A stretch of 64,000 bases of DNA from Elephas maximus indicus (lineage: Eukaryota; Chordata; Mammalia; Proboscidea; Elephantidae). The position numbers and the translations under genes were made by a program. The stretch is taken from the NCBI RefSeq assembly GCF_024166365.1, contig NC_064844.1:558001-622000 (forward strand). Direction: 5' to 3'. Numbering within the stretch: the stretch's first letter is position 1; each line of letters opens with the position of its first letter. The notes under the pieces are model-generated. The model ran no database searches, had not been told where the DNA came from, and saw only the letters and a program-made list of their open reading frames with translations. Below, one piece after another: positions 41,432 through 52,216 of the stretch.

Positions 41432-41655
41432 ATCTAGAAACCCTGGTGGTGTAGTGGTTAAGAGCTACTACTGCTAACAAAAGGCCAGCAGCTGGAATCC
41501 ACCAGTCGCTCCCTGGAAGCCCTACAGGGCAGTTCTATCAGCAGCTGGAATCCACCAGTTGCTCCCTGGAAACCCTATAGGGCAGTTCTACCCCATCCTG
41601 TAGCGTCACTGGGAGTCGGAATCGACTCGATGGCAATGGGTCTGTTTTGTTTTGT
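41432..41655 (+). mobile_element. AfroSINE with an internal tandem duplication
   Basis: A short-form SINE in which a segment of about 65 bp ('cagcagctggaatccaccagt.gctccctgga...ccctа.agggcagttcta' type) occurs twice in tandem, at about 41478-41538 and 41539-41594. The two copies differ at a few bases, so the duplication is not brand new. The tail 'gtcggaatcgactcgatggcaatgggt' is normal. Confidence 0.85.
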
Positions 41656-41699
41656 TTTTAGGTAGAAATCTAGAAATATGAAGTTTATTTTTATCACAT

Positions 41700-41900
41700 C
41701 TAGTAATAAAAGGTGAATTGAGAACCAGCTGTATGCTGGGCACTACCGTTTAATATTTCACTGAACTTTCTTAACTCTAGGAGAACCATTATCTTCATTT
41801 TACAGAGAGAAAAACTGAGGCTTTGATAAGCTAACTTGCCTAAAGCCACCTGGCTAGTAAGTGACCAGTTTAGGACTGACCTCAGATCACCCATCTCTCC
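41700..41900 (+). mobile_element. MIR SINE
   Basis: 'gagaaccagctgtatgctgggcactaccg', 'accattatcttcattttacagagagaaaaactgaggc' and 'taacttgcctaaagccacctggctagtaagtgaccag' are clear MIR landmarks. Confidence 0.8.
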
Positions 41901-42095
41901 AAATTAAAAATTCTGTAAGTTCACCAAGCAGTTAAAATGGATGCGTTTTATTGTATGTAAATTATACTCAGTAAGCATCAAGAAGGGTGGATGTGTTGTG
42001 TTTTATAATAAAATTCACCAAAGAAACTAAGCAATATGATGATTTCACACATGACAGTTTCTGAGGGAAAAGGGAAAAAGAGAGAGATGGAGGAG

Positions 42096-42128
42096 GTGTG
42101 TGTGTGTGTGTGCATGTGTGTGCGTGCT
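42096..42128. repeat. (GT)n microsatellite
   Basis: An interrupted GT run of about 33 bp. Confidence 0.9.
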
Positions 42129-42293
42129 ATATTAACAATTACACACTGAAAGACTGGCGATGTCACTGCCAGGAATTGTTCATTCAGGTGATCTTCCCAA
42201 ACTTCAGATGTACAGGAATACCAACCAAGATACTAACATAGGCTAGGGTCATGCAAGTCTGTTGTGGAAGTCAGCAAAGCAAATACAAAATTG

Positions 42294-42449
42294 GAAAAAA
42301 CCCATGGCCGTCAAGTTGATTCCAACTCAGCAACCCTATAAGACAGAGCAGAATGCCCCATAGGGTTTCCAAGGAGGGCCTGGTGAGCTCGAACTGCCAA
42401 CCTTTGGGTTAGCAGCTGAACTCTTAACCACTACATCATCAGGGTTTCC
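42294..42449 (-). mobile_element. AfroSINE, short form
   Basis: Inverted copy from 'acccatggccgtcaagttgattcc' to 'ttaaccactacatcatcagggtttcc'. A small deletion removes part of the usual 'catagtgaccc' segment. Confidence 0.85.
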
Positions 42450-42957
42450 AAAAGTTTGGAGAGATATCTGAAATATGTGATGCCACGCCCTTCGCAAAGT
42501 GCCAGAGGAGACTCTGACCCTACCGTCTCTGTCAGCAGGTTCTTCTGCAAAGTCAAGTGTAATGTCAGAAATGCTGTGAACAAACCTAACCAGGACAGTG
42601 GGGAACAGCACAGAGCCCCAAGATGGAACCTGTGTTAATGTGAGCACGTGAACTTCCTTCTGGGGTTACTGCCTTCGCAGATCTGCCTCTTTAATATTTG
42701 TTAAATGTGGTGCAGCTCGCTTGACGATAAAAGCAGCTGTGTCTTCTCAGACATGTGCGAGGCTATGGTTGAAGGACTCCAACTAATGTCTAGTGTGGTT
42801 GTTATTAATTTATTAATAGAATTTATAATGATTCATTCCAGAAATGTACCAGTTTACTAGACACCATTCTGAACAGGTAAAAGCAACTTTAATATACGGG
42901 TGTGTTATCCATAATAAATGCACATTTTTTTCCTGTCCGGTGGCATACGTCTTGACT
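42450..42957. other. Single-copy-looking sequence, no gene recognised
   Basis: No repeat is assigned. The AT-rich part at 42800-42850 has a few TAAT cores. The short frames show no domain. Confidence 0.35.
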
Positions 42958-43170
42958 CTCGTTGTTGTTGTTTCTAGTTGTGGTCAAGGTGATTCAGACG
43001 CATGGTGACCCCGTGTGTGCAGAGTACAGCTGCACCACAGGATTTTCAAGGCTGTGACCTTTCAGAAGCAGTATGCCAGGCCTGTCTTATGAGGTGCTTC
43101 TGGATGGGTGGGAACTGCCAACCTTTGGGTAGTAGCCAAGCACTTAAACATTTGTGCCTCCAGGGACTCT
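42958..43170 (-). mobile_element. AfroSINE, long form
   Basis: Starts with the inverted tail 'tcgttgttgttgtttctagttgtgg' and carries the long-form middle block ('gctgtgacctttcagaagcagtatgccaggcctgtctta'). Confidence 0.8.
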
Positions 43171-43239
43171 TGAGTCCTCTTCCTGCATGATAAAAACTGA
43201 GCTATAATTCCAAAACCACACTTCAAGTTCTTAAAGTAC

Positions 43240-43672
43240 TTATTTGATGAGATATATTAAGAAACTTAAAAAAGTTTATGACCTTTGATACCAATAATTG
43301 CCCTTCTAAGAATCTATCCAAAGGACATAGAAATTCAAGCAAAGATTTATATATAAAAGATGTTTATTGCAGCATCATTTATAAAGACAAAAATTAGAAA
43401 ATTGAATCTAAATCAACAGGAGTAAAATCATTAAATAAATTGATGTACCAATTTGTGGTTATTTTAAAATAAAGTCATTTAAATTTTATGGACATTTAAA
43501 TTAATTTGATGATATAGAGTACCATCTCAATTTTGCAAAAATACATACATATGCATAGAAAAAAAGCTGGGAGCAACTACATCAAAATGTTAAACAGTTA
43601 TCTCTGAATAGGAGCATATAGGCCATTTTAATTTCTATATATTTCATTTTTTCATATTCTCTATAATGAGCA
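43240..43672 (+). mobile_element. Old L1 3' region, split by an inverted L1 3' UTR
   Basis: 'tgacctttgataccaataattgcccttctaagaatctatcc', 'agatgtttattgcagcatcatttataaagac' and 'gttatctctgaataggagcatataggcc' are old L1 3' sequence. It continues at 44185 ('taatgagcactatttttcataatcagg'). Confidence 0.7.
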
Positions 43673-44184
43673 TTCTTTTTCTTTCTTTTAAAAAAATTCC
43701 TCATTCTCACCTTCCCTCTCTGAGCCGCCCCCTCATTAACATAAACTCACTGCCCCCCAAGGTTCCCCATCCAATACTTGAAGTTGTTGCCATCAGCTTA
43801 GCCCACAGACAGCTCTCAAAAGAGCACATGCTCAGGGCAGACGTTTTTACTAGTTAAGCTAAACTGTTGTTTTGTTTTTAGAAGACTCCAGGGGATCATT
43901 CTGGCTCAGGGTCTAAAGATTATCTCAGGGCTATAGTTTCAAGGGTTCAGCCAACCTTCATGGCTCCAGGAAGTCTGCAGTCCATGAGAATTTGAAATTC
44001 CATTCTGCATTTTCTCCCTTTTGATAAGAATTCTGCTATAGAATCTTTGATCAAAATGTTCAGTAATGGTATCCAGGCTCACGCAGTTCTTCTGGTCTCA
44101 CGGCAAAGGAGGCCATTGTTCATGGAGGCAATTAGCCACACATTCCATACCCTCCTTCTATTCCTGACTCTCCTTCATCCTGTG
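43673..44184 (-). mobile_element. L1 3' UTR insertion, inverted
   Basis: The reverse of 33500-34300-type sequence starts with a pyrimidine-rich (poly-T) end at the left. It is flanked by the exact 9-bp duplication TAATGAGCA at 43664-43672 and 44185-44193. The copy is internally deleted relative to other copies. Confidence 0.85.
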
Positions 44185-44193
44185 TAATGAGCA

Positions 44194-44517
44194 CTATTTT
44201 TCATAATCAGGAAAGCAATAAATGCTACTTTAAAAAAAAAGAAAAGAAAATTCTTGAGGGCTTAATAAACATGACTTCTCGATTCATAGCTAATAGAATG
44301 AAATACTTGTGCTTCTATATGGTTTTATATGGTAAGTAACCGAGAAATAACCCTAAACAATGACTACTTTAGAAACCAACCAGCCTCACTCTGCCTCCTT
44401 TCTTTCATTCCTATCCTCAACTAGTCCTCAGAAATGCTTCCTGTGGTTGAAGCCTGTTTTTACCAAAGTAGGACAGCGTAAAAAGAATTACACCTACTCC
44501 TTGCTTACTGACTACGG
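44194..44517. other. Old L1 end, then no feature recognised
   Basis: The first part completes the split L1 with an A-rich run at 44230-44250. The rest to 44517 is not assigned. Confidence 0.4.
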
Positions 44518-45445
44518 TGTGACGGATCGATTTTGTGCAGCCTTTCTCGCCATGAACTTCTAACTCCTACCCAAATGACCAAATGAGGGGGTGGGACTAT
44601 GCATATAGAGTAATTGTGGCCCACCAAGGGAATTGGTCAGTTTTGCCATCCCACTGGGCTTGAAATGAGCCATCCCAGGGGAAGGAAAGAGAGGATCCCA
44701 CCACCTCCAAGAAAGAACAGCCAAGAACAGAGTGTGTCCTTTGGACCCTGGATCCCTATGCTGAGAAGCTCCTTGAACCAGGAGACCAGAGAGAGAGAGA
44801 GAACTGTGACACTGCAGACTGGGAGAAGCGGTGGCAGAGAGACGGTGGCAGCAAAGAGGCAGGAAATGGCACATTGGGCTTCCCGGCCCACAATGTGAGA
44901 CAGCTGAGTGCCTTTGGGCAAGAGGCTTGCTGGCAGGGCGAGTGCCTCTGGGCACTTGGTGGAGCTAGCTTTGCCAACCCACAAAGCTAGAGCTGAGCGC
45001 CTTCCGGCTGAGGCTTGCTGGCCAAGTGGGGTGCCTTGGGGTACTTATTATCAGAACTAAAAGAGCTTGTAACATTTGCCCGAGCAGGGCAGAGGCCAAA
45101 GGGCCAGAGAGGGTGTGCCTGCGGCACAGCTGAAAAGAGGCTGTCCTGTTGGACAAACTGTCTCCTGAACCTGAATTGTAACCTCTTACTTCCCTAATAA
45201 ATGCCATAATCATGAGCACTGTCTCTGAGTTCTGTGTGGCCACTGCAATGAATTATCAAACCCAGCAGAGAAGTAGAGAGTGCTGTGGAAAGGATGGTTG
45301 GTGTCAGAACTGGTAAAGATGGTGGAGAAAGGAGGCATGTCTGACCTATGCCTGATAGGAATCAGCCTTGGGCTGTTGATCTTGGGTCTCCTTCTTCCCC
45401 ATGAAGTTAGAGGAGGTCAGACACCACCTCCACGCTGTTTTTACA
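44518..45445 (+). mobile_element. LTR family A
   Basis: About 928 bp from TGTGACGG to TTTTTACA, colinear with 31275-32171 and 59316-60265. AATAAA lies at 45196-45201 and a (GA)n stretch at 44790-44802. Flanking 5-mers TACGG and TCAAC do not match, so one side may be rearranged or mutated. The frames seen on both strands here (up to 131 codons) are LTR artefacts. Confidence 0.82.
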
Positions 45446-45559
45446 TCAACTATCTTGTTATCTGACACTTCGCATTTGTTAGTAAAAAATCTACTATCCA
45501 GCTATTTTGTGCATTAATGACGTACACCTGGAAGTAATGAATGCCGAAGTGTGAGGAGT

Positions 45560-45804
45560 AACGCTGGCTGTGATGATTAAGGTAGTGTGTCAACTTGGCT
45601 GGGCCATGATTCTCAGTTGTTTGCCAGGTGTGTAATGATGTAATTTGGCAGTTATGTAATGATGTAGTCATCCTCCATTTTGTGACCGGATGTGGTCATC
45701 ATTCATTTTCACATAAAAACCTGGTCTTTGGAACCTAACCCTGTTGATAAGTGAGGAGTGGGCGCAAGTCTAAAAGTCAACACTTAAATAACCTAAAATG
45801 TTAG
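45560..45804 (+). mobile_element. LTR type C/MLT2-like 5' part
   Basis: 'gctgtgatgattaaggtagtgtgtcaacttggctgggccatgattctcag', 'taatgatgtaatttggcagttatgtaatgatgtagtcatcctccattttgtgacc' match the beginning of the LTR at 39915-40934 read on its own strand. The 3' part is missing. Confidence 0.7.
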
Positions 45805-46340
45805 TGTCATGGATTGAATTGCGTTCCCAAAAAATATGTGTCAACTTGGTTAGGCCGTGATACCCAGTATTGTGTGGTTGTCCCCCATTTGGTGATTTTC
45901 CTATGTGGTGTAAATCATAATCTCTGCTGTGGTTAAAAAGCATTAGGGTGGGACATAACACCCTTGCTCAGGTCACAGCCCTGATCCAATGTAAAGGGAG
46001 TTTCCCTGGAATGTGTCCTGTACCACCTTTTATCTTACAAGAGATAAAAGGAAAGGGAAGTAAGCAGACAGTTGGGGACCTCATACCACCAAGAAAGCAG
46101 AGCCAGGAGCAGAGCGTGTCCTTTGGGCTCCGGGTTCCTGCACAGAGAAGCTCCTAGTCCAGGGGAAGATTGATGACAAGGACCTTTTTCCAGAGCTGAC
46201 AGAAAGAGAAAGACTTCCCCCGGAGCCGACGCCCTGAATTTGGACTTACAGCCTACTAGACTGTGAGAAAATAAATGTTTCTTTGTTAAAGCCATCCACT
46301 TGTGGTATTTCTGTTTTAGCAGCACTAGATGACTAAGACA
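45805..46340 (+). mobile_element. LTR family B
   Basis: 536-bp TG...CA unit: 'tgtcatggattgaattgcgttcccaaaa' to 'agcactagatgactaagaca'. It shares the central 'ccaggagcagagcgtgtcctttgg...ctgcacagagaagctcctag' module with family A. The flanks GTTAG and GCATT are not a clear duplication. Confidence 0.85.
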
Positions 46341-48289
46341 GCATTATGAAAAAAGATTAATAACATAAACTCGAAAACAGATTTTATGTATAATGACGTA
46401 TTTCCTTTTTTCCAAAAAGCTTAAAAGCCCCAGTTCCAATGCTAAATCCTGCAGAAAAACTTGGGTTTTTTTCCCACAAAACACACACACATATATATAT
46501 ATTTAAATATGTCCGGGGAAAAGGCCTGGAAGGCTACATATTAAGGTATTACATTTTTGGGTTGGTGGTATTATGAAAGTCTTTAGGGTATTTTTGCTTG
46601 TCAGTATTTTCAGATTGTTCTAAATGTGCAAATATAGCATTTTGTAAAAAAGAAAAAAAAAGTTTGTTTTCACTTCATTAAAAAAAAAAGAAAAAGATGC
46701 TACCCGGAGCTATTACAATTAAGCCCTTTGAGACCTTCCTAATTTGGTATTAGGAATACAAATTAATAGCAACTCATATTACAGAGTTTTTACAGGCTGA
46801 ATAATATAGGTTTATATTTAGAATCTGCATAATACTTGAGGGAAAAAAACTCTTTGAACTTATCTATGAAGCAGTTTAGGGAATTTTCTTGGAAATCTCG
46901 GTTGTACAGCTGATGTTGTTTCTAACCTAGATTAAATAAACATCTTCCCTTGGAAGCTGCTTCAGTGGAGTCATTCAGTGATGAAGTATTTAAAGCCAGG
47001 CAGGTACTCCAGTAGAAGAAGATGGAAAAAAAAAGTGTGGAAACAGACAATTTTCCTAAAAGAACAGCATCAAGTTTATAGCTGGTCTTGAATAAAAATA
47101 ACTGGAACATTTTTGGATGTCAGAGGTTTTTGAGATGGGGATGAGGGGCGCAGAGCAGTTGCACGACCCATTTTACAAACTATACTAGCACAGTGTTTTA
47201 TATAAAGTAGATATCCTGTAACTTTTTATTTTAAAAATTGTTTTGGTTCAAATTTATGCAATAGAAAATTATTCCTAAATTTAATTTACAAACGAAGTTT
47301 GATTACTTACTGGACAAATTTGAGCAGCTGGAGAAAAAAGTTCTAATTAATTTGAATACCAACAAAAACAGATCTAATAAAATGAAACAAAGCCATCTGA
47401 CCGAGGTAAAAAGAGTTTTGAACACTACGTTTTCTTACGAACGTTACTGCTAACTAGCTGTCACACTGGACTTCGTTTTCTTCAGCTGTAAAATAAGATG
47501 ATCAAACAGGACGACCTCCAGGATCTCCTCAGACTTTAACAGTGTACGGTCTGACCTCTTAGTGTTCCCCAGACACTGTAGCGTTTACATTTTTCAACAT
47601 GATCATAAGCCTTTAACATAAGCTTGTGTTCCCCCTTCCATCACGTATTTCATTTTTATTGTGGAAAATTTGAAAAAAATGGAAAGAAGGAAGAGGAAAA
47701 TAAAAATCCAATCACTTGAGGGAAAAAAGTCTATGATATGAAAACAGAAGATTCTGAAACGTGGAGAGAAGACAGATTGGCTAAGGACCTCGACCCCTGG
47801 AACAACAGTCCTGAGGTCTTAGAGGTGTCTTTTTGCCTCATGTATCCCACACTTGGAACTAAAGTAGACACCGGTGAAGATTAAAAAAAAAAAATGACCC
47901 AACAAAAGCCTGTTCTTTCTGAACAAGTGACCACAAAAGTGGCCGCCTAATAAGACAGAAAGCCTTTAGACAACAATGCGCTACTTCAGCCAGACACCAC
48001 AGACAAAACCGTAGCTCCAAACCCACCCACACCAGCAGAGGCCAAGTGGGCAGCCTATTCTTCTACTCAGAGGAGTAACCAGGGTATGCAGGTATGGCAG
48101 GAATGGCACCCCCCGGGTGCATAGCAGCACTAAGCAGTTTCTATTAACCTAGTACTGCCAGATGCCAGCTCAGAAAATGGTGCCCACCGCAAGCACTAGA
48201 ATTGTGCCCTTGTCCATGCATCTGACACTCCTCTTTTAGATAACTTTACCATAATGTCAGCTTAAAAATACCAGTAAGCCCGTTCATCT
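46341..48289. other. Largely single-copy-looking, conserved-element candidate
   Basis: About 1.9 kb with little recognisable repeat content. 46480-46505 is (CA)n(TA)n. 47430-47545 could be an inverted MIR ('ttcttcagctgtaaaataagatgatcaaac'). 46690-46900 is AT-rich with many TAAT and TTAATA cores ('attacaattaagccc', 'ttggtattaggaatacaaattaatagc') and looks like a conserved noncoding element. No frame exceeds chance. Confidence 0.4.
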
Positions 48290-48528
48290 TTCAGTTAACA
48301 CACTACTGTGCTTGAGGACACGGTGTACTTCAGGATAGATCTTAAGGCGTTCTTTTTGAAGATGAGTCCAACCCTATTCCTCGTTAATCTGTCATTCCCA
48401 GCATAGTATTCCACATGGTTGTCCAATTCAAAATGGCCAATACCAGTCCATGATTTTTTTACAGCAACATGTAAAAAAAAAAAAATTGGCATTGCACACT
48501 TTCGAAAATACCTGTGGGGGTAAAGTGA
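48290..48528 (-). pseudogene. RTE/BovB-type LINE endonuclease fragment
   Basis: The minus frame encodes a piece that resembles the RTE apurinic endonuclease domain. It has a Tyr-Tyr-Ala-Gly-Asn-Asp segment followed by Arg-Asn-Arg-Val-Gly-Leu-Ile-Phe (about 48350-48415), then a Lys-Tyr-Thr-Val-Ser-Ser stretch. It is cut on the right by the LTR at 48529. Position in the LINE is upstream of the RT domain seen at 4606-5725. Confidence 0.6.
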
Positions 48529-49127
48529 TGTTACAGTCCTGGGACCCATGGACCCCCAAAAATTGTCCTTGTCTTGCCCACGAGAAAAGAATTACTCGGG
48601 GAGACCTGGCTGACTTTTAAAAGGAAAGCCTTTATTAGAAAATGAAAGCAACGCGCAGTGGGGCAACAGCCGAGGGTACAGCACTCTAGCAGGCTACTCC
48701 TGGGCACAAGTCTTCGTCTCCAGCTTTCATTGCTCGCTAAGATACGGAAGTGAGGTAATAGCGAATCAGCGGCTAGGATTTCGGGTCATTCCTTTTTTGG
48801 TTTAAGCAGTCCAGCACGGCTCTTTAGTTTCCTATCTGTGCGTGCACTCTGTCCCTTCTGGGGTGCGGCTTCGATTCCTGCCTCGGGTACTTGCAGTAGG
48901 CAGAAGTCATCCGTCGGTCACCTTGGTCACCTTGCAGATGTCTGTGCATGCTCCAGGGACCAGGTCGGCCAGTGCTTCTGAAAAACATCTCACAAGGGAG
49001 TCCATTGTTTGTTCTTTCCTTATTACACTTTCCAGGATGGGGGTTTTATGTCATTAGCCAAACACATAGTAAGATGCAAGTGGCAGGTGTTGCAGGGCTC
49101 TTTGCCTAGGGTTCAGTCCCTGTATCA
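48529..49127 (-). mobile_element. Solo LTR of an ERV1-like element
   Basis: 599-bp unit, TGTTACAG to ...GTATCA on the plus strand, flanked by the exact 4-bp duplication GTGA (48525-48528 and 49128-49131). On the minus strand AATAAA in 'ttctaataaaggctttcc' near 48632 is the polyadenylation signal, placed about 100 bp before the LTR end as expected for R-U5. It is relatively GC-rich with several CpGs, which suggests moderate age. No second copy is seen here, and it is unlike the LTR at 28777. Confidence 0.72.
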
Positions 49128-49131
49128 GTGA

Positions 49132-49875
49132 GGTTGGCAAAAAACGTGGTAATTGGCCTAATAATGTGTTTAAAGCTTCAGTTCTACCTCCTACTTTGCT
49201 ACGTAGTGCCTGGAGTCTTAAACTTTGCAAGCGCCTTACAAGGCACAATTGGCCTCTATTCTCCTGGAACAACAGAGAGAGAAGGAGAGTCAGGAATAGG
49301 AGGAAGAAACGGATGTGTGGCTAATTGCCTCCATGAACAACTGCCTCCTTTGCCATGAAGCGCTGAACGGTGTCTGGCTACCATTACTGAACATTTTGAT
49401 CAAAGATTCTGTAGAAGCGTGCTAATCAGTAGGGGGACATGCAGAACAGAATTTCAAATTCCATTGAAATCCAGGTCTTCTCGAGCCATGGAGGTTGGAT
49501 GAACCCCTGACGTTACTGGCCTAAGATAATCTTTAAGCCTTAAACCAAAAATGATCCCTGAAGTCTTCGTAAAACCAAAAAATAGTTCAGCTTAACTAGG
49601 AAAGAAAATCTGGTTGAACATTATGCTCTCTTAAGATCTATCTATATGGGATCAAATTGACAACAACAACTGGAAAGAGTAGATAGGAAGCTTAAGAGGC
49701 AGTGAGTTTATGTTAATGAGGGAGGAACAATCAGAAGAGGAAGGTGAGAATGGTTGCACAACTTGAAGAATATAATCAATGTTACTGAATTATACATGTG
49801 GAAACTTGAATTGGTGTGTGTTTTTGCTGTGTGTGTTCTCAACAACAATAAATAAATAAAAATGTGTAAGTTAAA
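49132..49875 (+). mobile_element. L1 3' UTR copy
   Basis: Colinear with 33580-34320: 'gcctggagtcttaaactttgcaagcgccttacaaggcac', 'ctccatgaacaactgcctcctttgccatg', 'gaacattttgatcaaagattctgtagaag', 'gaatataatcaatgttactgaattatacatgtgg', ending in an A-rich tail. Confidence 0.82.
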
Positions 49876-49998
49876 AAAAATGGTTCAGCTGTACACTGTC
49901 TACAGAAAAGTCACTGCAAATACAATAATATAGACAGATTGAAAGTAAAAGAACGGAAAAAGATATATTATGCAAACATTAATCAAAAGAAGCAAGGG

Positions 49999-50624
49999 CT
50001 CTGGCTTTCGTCTCGGAGGGGGCCTAGGTGCAACTTTCTTCATCGCTCTGTATCTGGGTTCATCAGACACAAGCCGCCTCCTCCATGCTGCCCAAGTTTG
50101 ACCCCAATGATATCTAAGTTGTGTACCTGAGGTGCACCAGTGGGGAAGTTGGTGCCACATTTGCCCTGGTGCCCAAGATAGGTCTCCTGGGTCTGTCTCC
50201 AAAATAGGTTGATGATGACATTGCCAAGGCAACCAGTAAGTGGAAGGGACTAAGGATCGTGGAGAAATTGACCATTCAGAACAGACAGGCCCGGACTGAG
50301 GTGGTGCCTCCTGCCTCTGTCCTGATCATCAAAGCCCTCAAGGAACCATCCAAAGACAGAAAGAAGCAGAAAAATATTAAGCATGAAAAATATCACTTTT
50401 GATGAGATTGTCAGCATTACCCATCAGAAGCAACACTGATCTTTAGTCAGAGAAGTCCCTGAAACTATTAAAGAGATCCTGGGGACTATCCAGCCTGTGG
50501 GCTGCAATGTTGATGGTCACCACCCTCATGACATCATAGATGACATCAACAGTGGTACTGTGCAATGCCCAGCTAGCTAAGAACTACAAAAGACAGTATT
50601 TCAATAAAGGGTCATTTGATAGCC
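49999..50624 (+). pseudogene. RPL12P: Ribosomal protein L12 processed pseudogene
   Basis: A full-length RPL12 mRNA copy without introns. It holds the 5' UTR (from about 50001), a start ATG at 50085-50087, the complete coding region to about 50582, and the 3' UTR with AATAAA near 50606, followed by an A-rich run. The parent gene encodes a 165-residue protein of the 60S subunit stalk base. Here codon 11 is TAA (50115-50117), and further in-frame stops and frameshifts follow, for example around 50390-50450. The lack of introns and the A-rich end show L1-mediated retroposition. Possible target duplication AAGCAAGG/AGCCAAGG is imperfect. It is not expected to make protein. Confidence 0.93.
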
Positions 50625-50745
50625 AAAAAAAGCCAAGGATGGCAGCGTTAACATTAAAGAGGGTAGATTTAAGAAAAAGAAAACCAGAAGCAGAGAGGGA
50701 CATCGTATGATGATGATAAAGGGATCAATCTACCAAGAAGACATA

Positions 50746-50921
50746 AACCAAAAGAAAACCAAACCCATTGCCGTCAAGTCGAGTCTATTCTCACTCACAG
50801 CTGCCTTATAGGACAGAGTAGAACTGCCTCCATAGGGTTTCCAAGGAGCGGCTGGTGGATTCAAACTGCTGATCTTTTGGTTAGCAGCCGAACTCGTAAC
50901 TACTGGACCACCAGGGCTCCC
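50746..50921 (-). mobile_element. AfroSINE, short form, in L1
   Basis: Inverted copy flanked by CCAAGAAGACATA (50733-50745) and CCAAGAAGACACA (50922-50934), a 13-bp duplication with one difference. Confidence 0.93.
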
Positions 50922-51414
50922 CCAAGAAGACACAGCATTCCCAAATTTGTATGCGCCAATAACACAGCTAAAGTATGAAGCCAACACTGATAAACTAAAA
51001 GGAGAAATAGACAAATTTATAATTATAGTTGAAGACTTCAACATCCCTCTTTTAACAATTGATAGAACAACTAAACAGAAGATCTTCAAGGATAAAGATG
51101 AACTCAACAATATCACCAACTGACAGAATCAAATCAACATTTATGAGACATTCTACCCAACAACAGCCGACTATATATTCTTTTCAGATACCCCGTGGAA
51201 CATATGCCACATCCTGTGGCATGAAACAAACCTCAACAAATTTAAAAGAATTGAAATTGTACAGGATGTGTTCTCTAGCCACAATGGAATCAAATTAAAA
51301 ATCAACAACAGAAAGATAAAAGAAAAATCTATAAACACCTGGAAAATGAACAATTTCTAATAATCCATAGGTCAAAGAGGAAGTTTTGAGGGAACTAAAA
51401 AAAATATATTGAAC

Positions 51415-51940
51415 AATCCCAGGTATATACCGAAAGGAAATGAAAAAAGAGACTCAAACAGATACACCAATGTTCATAGCAGCCTCATTCACAATAGCCA
51501 GAAGATGGAAATAATGCAAGTGTCCATCAACAGATAAATGAATAAGTGAAAGGTGGTTTATATGCATAATATTATTCAGCCATAAAAGGAATGCTACAAC
51601 ATGGGTGAATCTTGAAAACCGTATGCTGTGTGAAATAAGCCACACACAAAAGGACAAAAGTTGTGTGAAACCACTTATATGAAATATGTAGGATAGGTAA
51701 ATGCTACAGAGACAGAAAGATTAGAGATTACCAAGGGTCGCAGGGAGTGGGAATTGAGAGGTATTGCTTAGTGGGTCTCATCTCTCTGCTTGGGGTGATG
51801 AAAATATTTTGGAAGTAGATGGTGGTGATAGATTCACAACATCAATAATTAATGCTACTACAGTAAATATACATTTAAAAATGTTTACAAGGGCTAATTT
51901 TATGTTATATGTATTGTACCACAATAAAAAATTTTAAAGG
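51415..51940 (+). mobile_element. L1 3' end inserted in the older L1
   Basis: 'atcccaggtatataccgaaaggaaatg' to 'taccacaataaaaaattttaaagg' is a 5'-truncated L1 end. AAAAATATATTGAAC (up to 51414) and AAAAATACATTGAAC (51942-51955) form a near-perfect duplication around it, interrupting ORF2 of the host L1. Confidence 0.8.
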
Positions 51941-52045
51941 AAAAAATACATTGAACTGAATAAAAATGAATACACAGTATCTCAAAATTGGTGCAAAACA
52001 GCTAAAGGAGTACTATGAGGACAATTTGTAGCACTAAATGCATAT

Positions 52046-52216
52046 AAAAAAAGGTTGCGATCAAGTTGCTTCTGACGTATGGTAGCCTGTGTGTTTCCGA
52101 GTAGAACTGCACTCTATGGGGTTTTCAGTGGCTTTCCTGCCCTCTGGATGGATTTGAACTGCCAACCTTTCGGTTAGTAGCAAAGTGCTTAACTATTCGT
52201 GCTGCCTAGGAACTCC
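52046..52216 (-). mobile_element. AfroSINE, diverged, in L1
   Basis: Inverted copy with a partly deleted middle, flanked by the exact 10-bp duplication AAATGCATAT at 52036-52045 and 52217-52226. Confidence 0.88.

Noticed and set aside
48540..48575. Retroviral primer-binding site next to the LTR at 48529
   Set aside because: TGGGGGTCC on the minus strand lies inside the LTR boundary defined by the GTGA duplication and does not match a tRNA 3' end I know over 18 bases.
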